Positions 43,369 to 52,350 of a stretch of DNA of 64,000 bases are shown here, piece by piece. Under the pieces are notes generated by a model. The model saw nothing but the letters and a program-made list of their open reading frames with translations. It was not told where the DNA came from and searched no databases. The position numbers and the translations under genes are program-made. Every line of letters begins with the position of its first letter. The first letter of the stretch is position 1. Origin of the DNA: Stutzerimonas azotifigens DSM 17556 (GTDB lineage: Bacteria; Pseudomonadota; Gammaproteobacteria; Pseudomonadales; Pseudomonadaceae); contig NZ_KE384408.1 in assembly GCF_000425625.1 (NCBI RefSeq), positions 174,382 to 238,381 of the forward strand, written 5' to 3'.

Positions 43369-44328
43369 ATGGAATTGCCGCTTTCTTCCCGCAGCCTGTT
43401 CAACCGCCTGCGCTACAAGCACCTGCACATGCTTGTCGCGCTCGGCTCCAGTCGCAACCTGCACCGTGCCTCGCAGCACCTGAACATGTCGCAGCCGGCG
43501 GCGACGCGGATGCTGCATGAAATCGAAGACATGTTCGGCTGCGAGCTATTCGAACGCATGCCGCGCGGCATGCGCCCGACGGCGCTAGGGCGGCAATTGC
43601 TGCACTTCGCCGAAACGGCGCTGACCGGCCTCGATCGCTGCGCCGAGGACCTGGCTGCACGCCAGCAGGGGGGCTACGGCTATCTTTCGGTGGGCACCAT
43701 CATGGGTGCCGCGCCCGATCTGGTGATGGACGCCATCGCCGAGATCAAGGCGCGCCATCATCAGTTGCGCATACGCATCATGGGCGACACTAGCGACCAG
43801 GTGATCCAGTTGCTGGAGCAGGGGCGCATCGACCTCGCCATCGCGCGCCGCAGCGCCGCGACCGATAGCCAGCACTATGATTTCGAGGAACTGGGCAATG
43901 AACGGCTGTTGCTGGTGGTGCGCAGCGGTCACCCGCTGGCCGAGCGCAGCGATCCGGATTTCCGGGAGCTGGTCGATGACTGGCCCTGGATCCTGCAGCC
44001 GCAGACCAGTCCGGCGCGCATCGCCTTCGATGCCGAACTGCAGCAGCTCGGCCTCAGTCCGCCGGCAGATGTCATCGAATGCAGCTCTGTCTATTCGATG
44101 CAGCAACTCATCCAGCTCACCGAGGCGATCATGCTGCTGTCGGAAAGCGCCCTGCGCGACTACCTGAGAATGGGCCTGGTCAGGGCGCTGCCGGTGGAGG
44201 TCGGGCAGAAGATGGCCCCGTTCGGCATGTTGCTGCGCAAGGGCGAACCAGTCGGGCGGGAGCTCGGCACTTTCATCGAGTTGCTGCGCGCACGGGCAGC
44301 CGCTGCGGGGGCGCAGGGGAGCCGGTAG
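43369..44328 (+). CDS. LysR-family regulator of the rhamnonate operon
   Basis: A 319-residue LysR regulator of the GbpR/CbbR-like sugar-metabolism group. The DNA-binding part reads LRYKHLHMLVALGSSRNLHRASQHLNMSQPAATRMLHEIE (about 14-53), and the effector domain YLSVGTIMGAAPDLVMDAI with GDTSDQVIQLLEQGRIDLAIAR. It is divergent from rhmT-rhmD-rhmA-aldA, the standard regulator position; sugar-acid responsive LysR proteins of this type exist. E. coli uses an IclR-type regulator (RhmR) here instead, so control differs. Confidence 0.87.
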   Translation: MELPLSSRSLFNRLRYKHLHMLVALGSSRNLHRASQHLNMSQPAATRMLHEIEDMFGCELFERMPRGMRPTALGRQLLHFAETALTGLDRCAEDLAARQQGGYGYLSVGTIMGAAPDLVMDAIAEIKARHHQLRIRIMGDTSDQVIQLLEQGRIDLAIARRSAATDSQHYDFEELGNERLLLVVRSGHPLAERSDPDFRELVDDWPWILQPQTSPARIAFDAELQQLGLSPPADVIECSSVYSMQQLIQLTEAIMLLSESALRDYLRMGLVRALPVEVGQKMAPFGMLLRKGEPVGRELGTFIELLRARAAAAGAQGSR

Positions 44329-44346
44329 ATGCAGGCACGGGGGCAG

Positions 44347-45246
44347 TCAGGCGCGCAGCCCGCGCGGGCTGAAACGGCTCTGTCCGGCGCGGCGCGCCGC
44401 GTCGATCAGGGCCGCGCTGGCGGGGGTGTCGGTCCGGGCGAAGGCATAGAAGCGTGCGGCCGGCAGCCCGGGCATCCCGTCCTCGCTGCCCAGCACGCGC
44501 AGGCCGTCGCCGCGCTGGCTCTCGGCGATGACCGTGACGGCAAAGCCCGAGCGGGCCGCCGACAGACAGCCCGCCATGCTGCTGCTTTCGAATACCACCT
44601 GCCAGGCGCGGGCGTTCTGGCCCAGCGCCGTGACCGCCGCCTCCCGGTAGATGCATGGCTCGGGAAACACGGCCAGCGGCAGTGGCCGGCTGGAGTCCAG
44701 CGCCTGGTCCCTGGCGAAGGCCCAGACCAGCGGCTCTTCCCACAGCAGCTCGCCAGCGCCCTCGGTGCGGCTGCATTGCTTGCCGAACACCAGGTCCAGG
44801 TGCCCGCGCTCCTGCTGGCGCAGCAGCTCGGCGGTGATGCCGACCTTCAGCTCGATGGTCGCGTCGGGGTGCCAGTGGCGGAAACGTTGCAGCAGCTCGG
44901 GCAGCCAGGTGCCGGCGAAGTCTTCCGAGGCGCCGACCCGCAGCCGCCCGCGTAGCGGCGCGCCGCGCAGCCTGGCGCGGGCCTCGCGTTCCAGGTCCAG
45001 GATGCTGCGGCCGTAGCTGTACAGGGTGTCGCCGGCCGGGGTCAGCTCCAGGCGGCGCGTCGTGCGTGCGAGCAGGCGGGTGCCGGCGATCTGCTCCAGG
45101 CGCCTGATATGCCCGCTCACGGCCGAAGGGGTCAGCGCCAGGCGCTCGGCAGCCAGCACGAAGCTGCCGCTGTCCACGACCTCCAGGAAGGTGCGCAGCA
45201 GTACGGTGTCGAGCGGCGTGCCGCTCGGGGCGGGCAGGGTGTGCAT
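44347..45246 (-). CDS. LysR-family transcriptional regulator
   Basis: A 299-residue LysR protein. Helix-turn-helix LRTFLEVVDSGSFVLAAERLALTPSAVSGHIRRLEQ (about 17-52), followed by ARTTRRLELTPAGDTL and an effector domain with GRLRVGASEDFAGTWLPELLQRF. No clear ribosome site before the ATG. Divergent from the alpha/beta hydrolase gene at 45348 with about 100 bases between, so that gene is the likely target. Confidence 0.86.
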   Translation of the reverse strand: MHTLPAPSGTPLDTVLLRTFLEVVDSGSFVLAAERLALTPSAVSGHIRRLEQIAGTRLLARTTRRLELTPAGDTLYSYGRSILDLEREARARLRGAPLRGRLRVGASEDFAGTWLPELLQRFRHWHPDATIELKVGITAELLRQQERGHLDLVFGKQCSRTEGAGELLWEEPLVWAFARDQALDSSRPLPLAVFPEPCIYREAAVTALGQNARAWQVVFESSSMAGCLSAARSGFAVTVIAESQRGDGLRVLGSEDGMPGLPAARFYAFARTDTPASAALIDAARRAGQSRFSPRGLRA

Positions 45247-45347
45247 GGCGATTCAGCGCGATATGTGATCAATGAGACTTGATTATTCGCCAATCGGCCC
45301 GTTCGGTCCACGTACGCTGAAGCCTTCCCATGCAACGAGACGACGCC

Positions 45348-46235
45348 ATGAATGCCTATCGACAGGCCGCGACCGAGCGGCTCGACATCGCCTACCTCGA
45401 GTGGAACCCGCAGGGGCAGCGCACGGCCGTGCTGCTGCATGGCTGGCCGGATAGTCCGGAAGGCTGGAAGGCGGTCGCCGCCATTCTCGCGGACGCCGGC
45501 TACCGCGTGCTGGCGCCGGCGCTGCGTGGCTTCGCGCCTACCCGTTTTCGCGACGCGGCCACGCCCCGCAGCGGGCAGTTGTCCGCGCTGGGGCGCGACC
45601 TGCTGGACTTCATCGAGGCGCTGGGCCTGGAGCGGCCGGCGCTGGTCGGCCATGACTGGGGCGCCCGCGCGGCCGCCAACGCCTGCGGCCTGAGCGGCGA
45701 CGCGGCCTCGCACCTGGTCATGCTGTCGGTGGGCTACGGCACCAACGACCCCAACCAGGCGCTGTCCCTGCCACAGGCGCGCAACTACTGGTACCACTGG
45801 TTCATGGCCACGCCGCGCGGTGCGCGGGTGGTACGGGAGGAGCGCGAGGCGTTCGCCCGGCAGATGTGGGACACCTGGGGACCGGCCGGCTGGTACGACC
45901 CGGCCGACTTCGACGAAGCGGTGCGCGCTTTCCAGGGCGACGACTGGGCGGAAATCGTGCTGCATTCCTACCGACATCGCTGGGGTTTCGCCGAGGGCGA
46001 CCCGGCCTACGCCGGGGACGAGGCGCGGTTGAACCCGGCGCCGGTCCTGTCCGTGCCGACGCTGGTGCTGCATGGCGGGGCGGACGCCGCCAACCATCCG
46101 GACACCTCCAGGGGGCGCGAGGCGTTCTTCCGGGGGCGCTACGAACGGCAGCTGTTCGACGGCGTCGGGCACTTCCCGCAACGCGAGGCGCCGCAGGCCG
46201 TCGCCGAGGCGATCCTGCGGTTCTGCCAGGCCTGA
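45348..46235 (+). CDS. Alpha/beta hydrolase (epoxide hydrolase/haloacetate dehalogenase-like)
   Basis: A 295-residue alpha/beta hydrolase. The oxyanion motif HGWPDS is at 31-36 and the nucleophile elbow VGHDWGA places Asp103 as nucleophile, which is the pattern of epoxide hydrolases and haloacetate dehalogenases, not Ser esterases. The catalytic His is in GVGHFPQREAP near the C-terminus. The cap domain has YYWYHWFMA-like aromatic residues. Starts at 45330 and 45348 are both open; the second keeps a normal N-terminus. Real substrate unknown. Confidence 0.83.
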   Translation: MNAYRQAATERLDIAYLEWNPQGQRTAVLLHGWPDSPEGWKAVAAILADAGYRVLAPALRGFAPTRFRDAATPRSGQLSALGRDLLDFIEALGLERPALVGHDWGARAAANACGLSGDAASHLVMLSVGYGTNDPNQALSLPQARNYWYHWFMATPRGARVVREEREAFARQMWDTWGPAGWYDPADFDEAVRAFQGDDWAEIVLHSYRHRWGFAEGDPAYAGDEARLNPAPVLSVPTLVLHGGADAANHPDTSRGREAFFRGRYERQLFDGVGHFPQREAPQAVAEAILRFCQA

Positions 46236-46277
46236 AGGGTTACGCGGTCGGGCACCCATGCCCGGCGCGGGCAGACA

Positions 46278-47180
46278 TCATCCGCGTCCGTTACGCGCGG
46301 TGCGACACGCCGCCAGGTCCCAGGCCGCGCAACCCACCGTCTTGAAAACGATCGGCCGGTCCGGCTTCGGCCGCGAGGCGAACGCCTCGACCAGGGGAGA
46401 GACTTCATCCCAGTCGACGCCGGCCTGGATGAAGTCGCCGGCTTCGTGCCTGGCTCCAGCCAGGTCGTCGACGAACAGCCGGCTCTGCCCGATGGTGCTC
46501 GCGCCGATCTCGACCAGTTCGGGGGTGAACGCGCCGACCGCCACGATCAGCCGTCCGGCCAGCGCATCCTCGTCGTAGACCGGGCGCTTGCTGGTGGTCA
46601 CGGTGATGACCACGTCGACCGCGTCCGGAAGCCTGTCCGCCGGGCAGGCGAACAGGTTCGCCCGCTCTCCGCCGTACAGGGCGCAGAACTCGTGCGCCTT
46701 GGCCGTGCTCCGGGAGCGAACCCAGACGATCGCGGTGGGGTGGAGCGCCCGTATCGCCTGCACGTGATGCACGGCCTGGGTGCCGGTGCCGATGACGAGG
46801 AAGGTCTTCGGCCGCGTCGGCAGCAGCGTCTCGATACCCAGCATCGACACCGCGGCGGTGCGCCGGCCGGTCACCACCGGCCCGTCCAGGGTGAACAGGG
46901 GACGCCCGGTAGCGCTGTCGAAGGCGGCCACCTGGCCGTGGATGGTGGGCAGCCCCCGCGCCACGTTGGCGGGCTGGACATTGACCAGCTTGTGGATGGC
47001 GATATCGCCCGCGACCGCCGGCATGCTCAGCATGACGCCGTCCTTGCCGAGGGGCACGACCATGCGCTCGGGGCTGGTGATCGCGCCTTCGGCGTATTCC
47101 CGGGCGGCCGTTCGCAGGGCGCCGACCAGGGTGTCGAATGGCAGGAGGTCGGCGGTTTGCTGCGCTGTGTGGATCTGCAT
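46278..47180 (-). CDS. Ornithine cyclodeaminase/mu-crystallin family protein
   Basis: A 300-residue NAD(P)-dependent protein of the OCD/mu-crystallin family. HKLVNVQPANVARGLPTIHG holds the substrate-binding Lys, GPVVTGRRTAAVSMLG the conserved Arg, VIGTGTQAVHHVQAI the Rossmann motif, and LFVDDLAGARHEAGDF the conserved Asp. Members include ornithine cyclodeaminase, and ketimine reductases for 1-pyrroline/1-piperideine-2-carboxylate; the latter is the more likely type in Pseudomonas. The ribosome site is weak. It lies 77 bases after an AtoE-like transporter on the same strand. Confidence 0.84.
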   Translation of the reverse strand: MQIHTAQQTADLLPFDTLVGALRTAAREYAEGAITSPERMVVPLGKDGVMLSMPAVAGDIAIHKLVNVQPANVARGLPTIHGQVAAFDSATGRPLFTLDGPVVTGRRTAAVSMLGIETLLPTRPKTFLVIGTGTQAVHHVQAIRALHPTAIVWVRSRSTAKAHEFCALYGGERANLFACPADRLPDAVDVVITVTTSKRPVYDEDALAGRLIVAVGAFTPELVEIGASTIGQSRLFVDDLAGARHEAGDFIQAGVDWDEVSPLVEAFASRPKPDRPIVFKTVGCAAWDLAACRTARNGRG

Positions 47181-47223
47181 GTCGTCAAGGCCCGATTTTC
47201 ATTGAAGGTAAGCGTGAATCAGC

Positions 47224-47249
47224 GCCCCGTGCAGTTGCCTGCACGGGGC
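47224..47249. terminator. 11-bp perfect hairpin between transporter and OCD genes
   Basis: GCCCCGTGCAG (47224-47234) pairs perfectly with CTGCACGGGGC (47239-47249) across a TTGC loop, eight bases beyond the stop of the transporter and upstream of the OCD-like start. No T-run follows, so it may act as partial terminator or RNA-end protector within the transcript. Confidence 0.55.
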
Positions 47250-47257
47250 GAGGGGCA

Positions 47258-48706
47258 TCAGGAGCCCGGCATCACCGGCGGGACGTAGGCCAGGGTGCCG
47301 GCGAAGATCCAGAGCAGGAACAGGACCAGCGGCGTGTGCACCAGCAACTGGGTGAAGGTGAAGCCGACGATGTCGCGCGCCTTGAGCCCCAGCACGCCCA
47401 GCAGGGGCAGCATCCAGAACGGGTTGATCAGGTTCGGCAGCGCCTCGGCGGCGTTGTAGACCTGCACCGCCCAGCCCAGGTGCACCTGCAGGTCGTTGGC
47501 CGCCTGCATCACGTAGGGCGCCTCGATCAGCCACTTGCCGCCGCCGGAGGGAATGAAGAACCCCAGTACCGCCGAATAGATGCCCATGACCACCGAGAAG
47601 GTTTCCTGGGTGGCGATGGCGACGAAGCCGGAGGCCAGCAGGTGCGAAAGCGTTTCCCCTTCGGCGTTGGTCACCTTGGTCATCATGAAGGCGATGCCAC
47701 CGTAGAGCGGGAACTGGATCAGCACCCCGCCAACCGAAGGCACCGCCTTGTAGAACGCCTTGATGAAGCGGATCGGCCGCCAGCACAGCAGCATGCCGAG
47801 GGTCAGGAACAGGAAGTTGTAGGTGTTGAGGCTGGAGATGGCCAGCAGCGGGTCCTTGCCGGTGAACTCGCCGAACAGCCAGACGCCGCTGATGGCCACG
47901 ATCGCCAGGGTGATCAGCGGCGAATATTCCAGCCATTCGCCGGGGCGGCTGGGCTTCTGCACCTCGATGTCCGAGTCGTGCAGGTCCACGCCGAGGTCCT
48001 GGGCCGTCTTGATGTGCTCGCCAGTCGGCGCCGAGTAGTAGCAGACCAGGACCGAGATCAGCAGCAGCGCCAGGGTCATGACGATCGACTGCCAGAGAAA
48101 GATGGTTTCCGTGAACGGCAGCACGCCGGTGATTTCCAGCAGGCCGCTGGGCAGGCTCGCCGGGTTAGCCATCAGCTGGGCCGGCGCGGAACTGATGCCC
48201 AATGCCCAGATGGCGCCCATGCCCATGTAGGCCGCCGCGCCCATGGCGCGATAGTCGACCCGCAGGTCGCTGCGACGGGCGACGGCACGCGCCAGCAGGC
48301 CGCTGAAGATCAGGCTGATGGCCCAGTTGAACAACGTGGATACCAGGCTCACGGTGGCGATCAGGACCACCGCGCCGCGCGCCGTCTTCGGCATCCGGCC
48401 GAGGGCGTCGATCAACTTGGAGGCCGGTGGCGAGACGGCGACGATGTAGCCGGAAATGGCGACCACCGCCATCTGCATGGTGAACGGGATCAGGGTCCAG
48501 AAACCGTCGCCGAAACCCTGCGCGACCGCGGCCGCCGGTGCCCCCATGGCCCAGGTGCCGAGGGCCACGATGATCACCGCCAGTGCGGCGAACACATAGG
48601 CGTCGGGAAACCATTTCTCCGACCAGTTGCTGACGCTGACGGCGATCCTTTCCAGGCGCCCGGATTCTTGCGGCACATGCCTGCTTGCTGTGACTTCGAT
48701 GCTCAT
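47258..48706 (-). CDS. AtoE-like short-chain fatty acid transporter
   Basis: A 482-residue polytopic inner membrane protein of the AtoE (short-chain fatty acid transporter) family, with about twelve hydrophobic segments. Recognisable parts: FPDAYVFAALAVIIVALGTW, GFGDGFWTLIPFTMQMAVVAISGYIVA, SLVSTLFNWAISLIFSGLLARAVA, GIYSAVLGFFIPSGGGKWLIEAPYVM, YNAAEALPNLINPFWMLPLLG. The start follows GGGGGGTAGG. It is between the molybdoenzyme fusion gene (157-base gap) and the OCD gene on the same strand. Usual substrates are butyrate-like acids; actual cargo here is unknown. Confidence 0.88.
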   Translation of the reverse strand: MSIEVTASRHVPQESGRLERIAVSVSNWSEKWFPDAYVFAALAVIIVALGTWAMGAPAAAVAQGFGDGFWTLIPFTMQMAVVAISGYIVAVSPPASKLIDALGRMPKTARGAVVLIATVSLVSTLFNWAISLIFSGLLARAVARRSDLRVDYRAMGAAAYMGMGAIWALGISSAPAQLMANPASLPSGLLEITGVLPFTETIFLWQSIVMTLALLLISVLVCYYSAPTGEHIKTAQDLGVDLHDSDIEVQKPSRPGEWLEYSPLITLAIVAISGVWLFGEFTGKDPLLAISSLNTYNFLFLTLGMLLCWRPIRFIKAFYKAVPSVGGVLIQFPLYGGIAFMMTKVTNAEGETLSHLLASGFVAIATQETFSVVMGIYSAVLGFFIPSGGGKWLIEAPYVMQAANDLQVHLGWAVQVYNAAEALPNLINPFWMLPLLGVLGLKARDIVGFTFTQLLVHTPLVLFLLWIFAGTLAYVPPVMPGS

Positions 48707-48863
48707 GACCTACCCCCCATTTTCAGGCTTGCCCCGCCACATGCGGGTGCGCTTTGTCGGTCTCGGAACCGGGCGAGCGCCCGGCGGCGCCTCGGCTCCA
48801 TGGCCTTCCTGTTGATGACGCCGGTGTCTGGCGGTCCCTGGTCTCGGTAAGGCCATAAACCCT

Positions 48864-51800
48864 CTAGGCATCCAGCGTCAGCGTTGTGGCAGGTATCGCC
48901 TGACAGCTCAGGCACAGGCGAGCGTCTTCCGGGTCCTGGCCGTGCAGATGGACGACCTGTCCCTCCAGCACGCGGACCGCGCAGCTCTCGCATTGGCCGA
49001 CCCTGCACCCGCTCGGCAGCTGGATTCCCAGCCGCTCGGCGAACGTCAGTAACGGTCCGGCCTCATTGTTCCATTCATGGGTCTGCCCGCTACGGGCGAA
49101 CGTCACGGCAAAGCGGGCGCCACCGCTCGGCGGGGCGGCCGGCGAGCGGAACGTTTCCTTGAAGATGTCGAACTTCGGCACGCCCGCGGCTTCCAGCTCG
49201 GCGATGATCGCCTCCATCATCGCCTCGGGCCCGCACAGGTAGTGCAGCGCGCGCCTGGCGAAGAAGGCATCCGGCACCAGCGTGCGGGTGACGTTGCCGC
49301 ACACCTGATAATCGACGCCTTGGCGTTCGGCCGGCCCCGGCGCGCTGTAGACGTCGACCACACGCAGCCCGGGCAGGCGCTGGCCGAGCGCCCGCAGGCG
49401 ATGTTTGAAGGCATGCGCGGCGCCATGGCGGTTGCCGTAGAGCAGCAGGATGTCGCCGTCGAACCCCAGCTCCGCGGCCGTTTCCAGGGCGCTGATGAAG
49501 GGCGTGATGCCGATCCCGCCGGCATGGAAGACCAGCGGCCGTTGCGCGCGGGCCGGGATCAGGAAGGTGCCGCTGGGCGCCTGCACCTCGACCCGGTCGC
49601 CGACGGCCAGTGCCCGGTTGATGTGCGACGACGCCTTTCCCGACCACGGCCGGCCATCCGCGGCCTGGCCCTGGACGTGCCGCACGGCGATGCGATACGA
49701 CCGCCGCGCCGGGTCGACGGCCGCGCCGGTCAACGAATAGGCGCGGGTCTGTTCGCCGTGGGCCGTGGTACGGAGACGCACGGTGACGTGCTGCCCGGGG
49801 TGGTAGTCCGGCAGCAGGCCGCCATCGGCCGCGCGCAGGCAGACGCTGGTCACGCCCTCCGCTTCCTCATGGCGTTCGGCGACGACGAACTCGCGGAAAC
49901 CGTTCCAGCGCGCCGGCACCCGGTCCGGCGGCGCCTCCCGGCGCAGGTCGCACGCCAGGTCGCGCAGCGGCACGGAGCCGCTCAGGGGATCGGCCTGCGC
50001 GGCGCTGACCAGGCCGTTGTAGTGCGTGTTGTCGTCGCCGAGCAGCGGCGTCTCATCGAGCCCCAGGGCCTGGTTGCCCTGCCACCAGCCGAACTCGCCG
50101 ACCAGGACGCGCGGATGCAGGCGCTCATCGAGCCGGGCCTGGAAGCGGGCGCTGCCCGTGGCCGTGCGGACGCTCACCCAGTCGTGCTCGGCGATGCCCT
50201 TTTCGCGGGCCAGCTCGATGGAGATCGTCAGCGTCGGCGCCAGCGCCTTGCGCCGCAGGCTGGCCAGGTGGCGGTGCTGGCTGTGGCAGAAATAGCCGTT
50301 CTTCGCCGACGTGAGCAGCAACGGGAAACGCGCATCCTCGACGGCCGGCGGGGCCGCTGTCGGCAAGGGCGGATAGCCGTGCTCCAGCAGCCGTTCGGAG
50401 TACAGTTCCACCCGTCCCGTGGGGGTGGCGAAGCCCTGCCGGCGATACTTGAACGGGTCGTGCCGCAGCGGCACGCGTATGCCTTCCGGGCGCTCGCGCA
50501 GCTGCCTGACGCTCAGCCCGAGCGGCTCGAGCATCGCGTCCCAGCCCTGTTCGAGGGTGCCGCCGAAGAAGTCGTCGGCCATGCCCAGGCGGTTGGCCAG
50601 GGCGAAGACGATGTCGTTGTCCGAACGGGCCTCGCCGCGGGAGCTGACCATCCGCTGCCGCAGCTGCACATGCTCCTGCGCCTGCTCGGAGATTTCGAAG
50701 CCGATGCGCAGCCCTTCGCGCTCCCAGGGCGTGTTCACCGGCAGCAGGATGTCGGCGTAACGGGCCGTGGGGTTGATGAAGAGGTCGCAGTGGGCATAGA
50801 AGTCCAGCTTTTCCAGCGCCTGCATGCCCAGGGCCGCGTCGGCCTGGGAGCTCAGCGGGTTGCTGCCGAAGGCCAGCAGGCCCTCGATCCGGTAGGGCTC
50901 GCCCTGCAGGATCGCCCGGTACAGGTCGCGGGCCATGATCCAGCCTTGCGCGGGCGGCCCCAGCGGGCGCCGGTCCAGTCCCAGCGCCTTGGCCTGCTGC
51001 ACCGGGTCGATCAGGTCCAGGCCGCTGACCGCGCGGACCGGGGCCTTGCCCAGCTGCCGGTTGCCGCCCGGCGCATCGAAGCTGCCGGTCAACGCATAGA
51101 GGCAGGCGATGGCGCGTTCCGTCTGGCTGGCGTTGCGCTGCTGCCCGACGCCCGACCAGGCGTGATAGGCCACGCTGCCGGCTTCTGCGATCAGGTCGGC
51201 GGCGCGCTGCAGGTCGGCCTCCGGCACCCAGGTCAGCTCCGCCGTCAGGCCGGGCGTGAAGGCCGAGCAGGCTTCGCGGTACAGGTCGAACGCCGGCCGG
51301 CAGGCGACCTCGCCGGCTCGGGTCATGACCGTGAAGCGGCCTCGCAGGGCGACGCGCAGGGACGGCACCTCCTCGGTGACCCTCGGCATCGCCCGTGGGC
51401 CGCCGGTCGTCTCGTCCCAGGCGACCGGCGCATCATCCGCCGAGGCGTCCAGGTCGTGCGCGCGCAGGAAGCGGCCGTTGTCCTCGCGTACCAGCAGCCC
51501 GGCGTTCGACCAGCGCGCGATGAACCCGAGATCGAAGCGCCCGGACTCCATCAGCAGGTTCGCCAGGCCCATGGCCAGCGCCGCATCGGCGCCCGGCCTG
51601 ACCCGCAGCCAGACATCCGCCTCGCGGGCCAGCGCCGTTTCGCGGGGGTCGATCACCAGCAGCCTCGCGCCGTTCTGGCGGCCCTCGGCAATCGCCTGGG
51701 CCTGGGCGAGCCAGGTGTTGCTGGGGTTGTGGCCCCAGAGCAGGATCAGGCCGGCATGCCGGTAGTCCGGCACGGGGATGCCGCAGCCGAAGGTGAAGGC

Positions 51801-52259
51801 GTGGGCGAAATCCTTGTGCCAGTTGCAGATCTCGGTGGCATAGCTGGTGTTGGGGCTGCCATAGCGGCGGATCAGCCGCTCGATCCAGTCGATGCTGTCG
51901 CTCAGCGGCGTGCCGCTCGGCGTGGTCACGCTGAACGCGAAGGCCTCGGCGCCGCAACGGGCCTTGATGTCGGCCATGCGCCCGGCGATCTCGTCCAGCG
52001 CCTCGTCCCAGGAGATGCGTACCCAGCCGGGGTCGGCATCGCCCTTCGGCCTGGTCCTGCGCATGGGATGGAGCAGCCGCTCGGCGCTGTCCACCAGTTC
52101 CGGGGCGGCCTTGCCTTTCAGGCACATGGAGGCGCCGGTGGGGTGCTCGGGATTGGGCTGCACGGCGACGAGCCGATCGTTCTCGACCACGTTGAGCGTG
52201 CCGCAGCGCGAGCGGCAGAGCGTGCAGTAACCCGGTTTTAGCGCCAAGGAAGAAACCAT
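48864..52259 (-). CDS. Molybdopterin oxidoreductase fused to flavin reductase and 2Fe-2S ferredoxin domain
   Basis: A 1131-residue fusion. The N-terminal domain has a 4Fe-4S motif (Cys12, Cys15, Cys19, Cys46), then a DMSO-reductase-type molybdopterin domain (about 60-600); Cys145 in EICNWHKD is the candidate Mo ligand. A molydopterin-binding domain follows at about 640-760. Then come an FNR-type FAD domain (RAYSLTGAA near 840), a nucleotide domain (AGGIGITPF near 915) and a plant-type ferredoxin (SGCRVGQCESC near 1085, last Cys in CLSCQ). All cofactors for NAD(P)H-to-Mo transfer are on one chain. No signal peptide, so cytoplasmic. Related catalytic domains are assimilatory nitrate reductases, but no nitrite reductase is nearby. 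Substrate is unknown. Confidence 0.87.
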   Translation of the reverse strand: MVSSLALKPGYCTLCRSRCGTLNVVENDRLVAVQPNPEHPTGASMCLKGKAAPELVDSAERLLHPMRRTRPKGDADPGWVRISWDEALDEIAGRMADIKARCGAEAFAFSVTTPSGTPLSDSIDWIERLIRRYGSPNTSYATEICNWHKDFAHAFTFGCGIPVPDYRHAGLILLWGHNPSNTWLAQAQAIAEGRQNGARLLVIDPRETALAREADVWLRVRPGADAALAMGLANLLMESGRFDLGFIARWSNAGLLVREDNGRFLRAHDLDASADDAPVAWDETTGGPRAMPRVTEEVPSLRVALRGRFTVMTRAGEVACRPAFDLYREACSAFTPGLTAELTWVPEADLQRAADLIAEAGSVAYHAWSGVGQQRNASQTERAIACLYALTGSFDAPGGNRQLGKAPVRAVSGLDLIDPVQQAKALGLDRRPLGPPAQGWIMARDLYRAILQGEPYRIEGLLAFGSNPLSSQADAALGMQALEKLDFYAHCDLFINPTARYADILLPVNTPWEREGLRIGFEISEQAQEHVQLRQRMVSSRGEARSDNDIVFALANRLGMADDFFGGTLEQGWDAMLEPLGLSVRQLRERPEGIRVPLRHDPFKYRRQGFATPTGRVELYSERLLEHGYPPLPTAAPPAVEDARFPLLLTSAKNGYFCHSQHRHLASLRRKALAPTLTISIELAREKGIAEHDWVSVRTATGSARFQARLDERLHPRVLVGEFGWWQGNQALGLDETPLLGDDNTHYNGLVSAAQADPLSGSVPLRDLACDLRREAPPDRVPARWNGFREFVVAERHEEAEGVTSVCLRAADGGLLPDYHPGQHVTVRLRTTAHGEQTRAYSLTGAAVDPARRSYRIAVRHVQGQAADGRPWSGKASSHINRALAVGDRVEVQAPSGTFLIPARAQRPLVFHAGGIGITPFISALETAAELGFDGDILLLYGNRHGAAHAFKHRLRALGQRLPGLRVVDVYSAPGPAERQGVDYQVCGNVTRTLVPDAFFARRALHYLCGPEAMMEAIIAELEAAGVPKFDIFKETFRSPAAPPSGGARFAVTFARSGQTHEWNNEAGPLLTFAERLGIQLPSGCRVGQCESCAVRVLEGQVVHLHGQDPEDARLCLSCQAIPATTLTLDA

Positions 52260-52350
52260 GCAGTTCGAAATGACATGGGTCTGGAATCTAAGACGCGCGA
52301 ATGCGATATTCCAAATTCAAATTTTGGAAAAAGCATTATCGAAAGATCCG
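52260..52350. promoter_or_regulatory. Divergent promoter region, molybdo-fusion and LysR genes
   Basis: These 91 bases separate the fusion gene and the LysR gene. 52300-52340 is AT-rich (GCGATATTCCAAATTCAAATTTTGG), with CCAAATTCAAATTTTGG forming an interrupted inverted repeat (CCAAA/TTTGG) that is a plausible LysR binding site. Confidence 0.45.

Noticed and set aside
48864..52259. Plain assimilatory nitrate reductase NasA
   Set aside because: The FAD/ferredoxin fusion and absence of nitrite reductase or nitrate transport genes nearby do not support that specific role.
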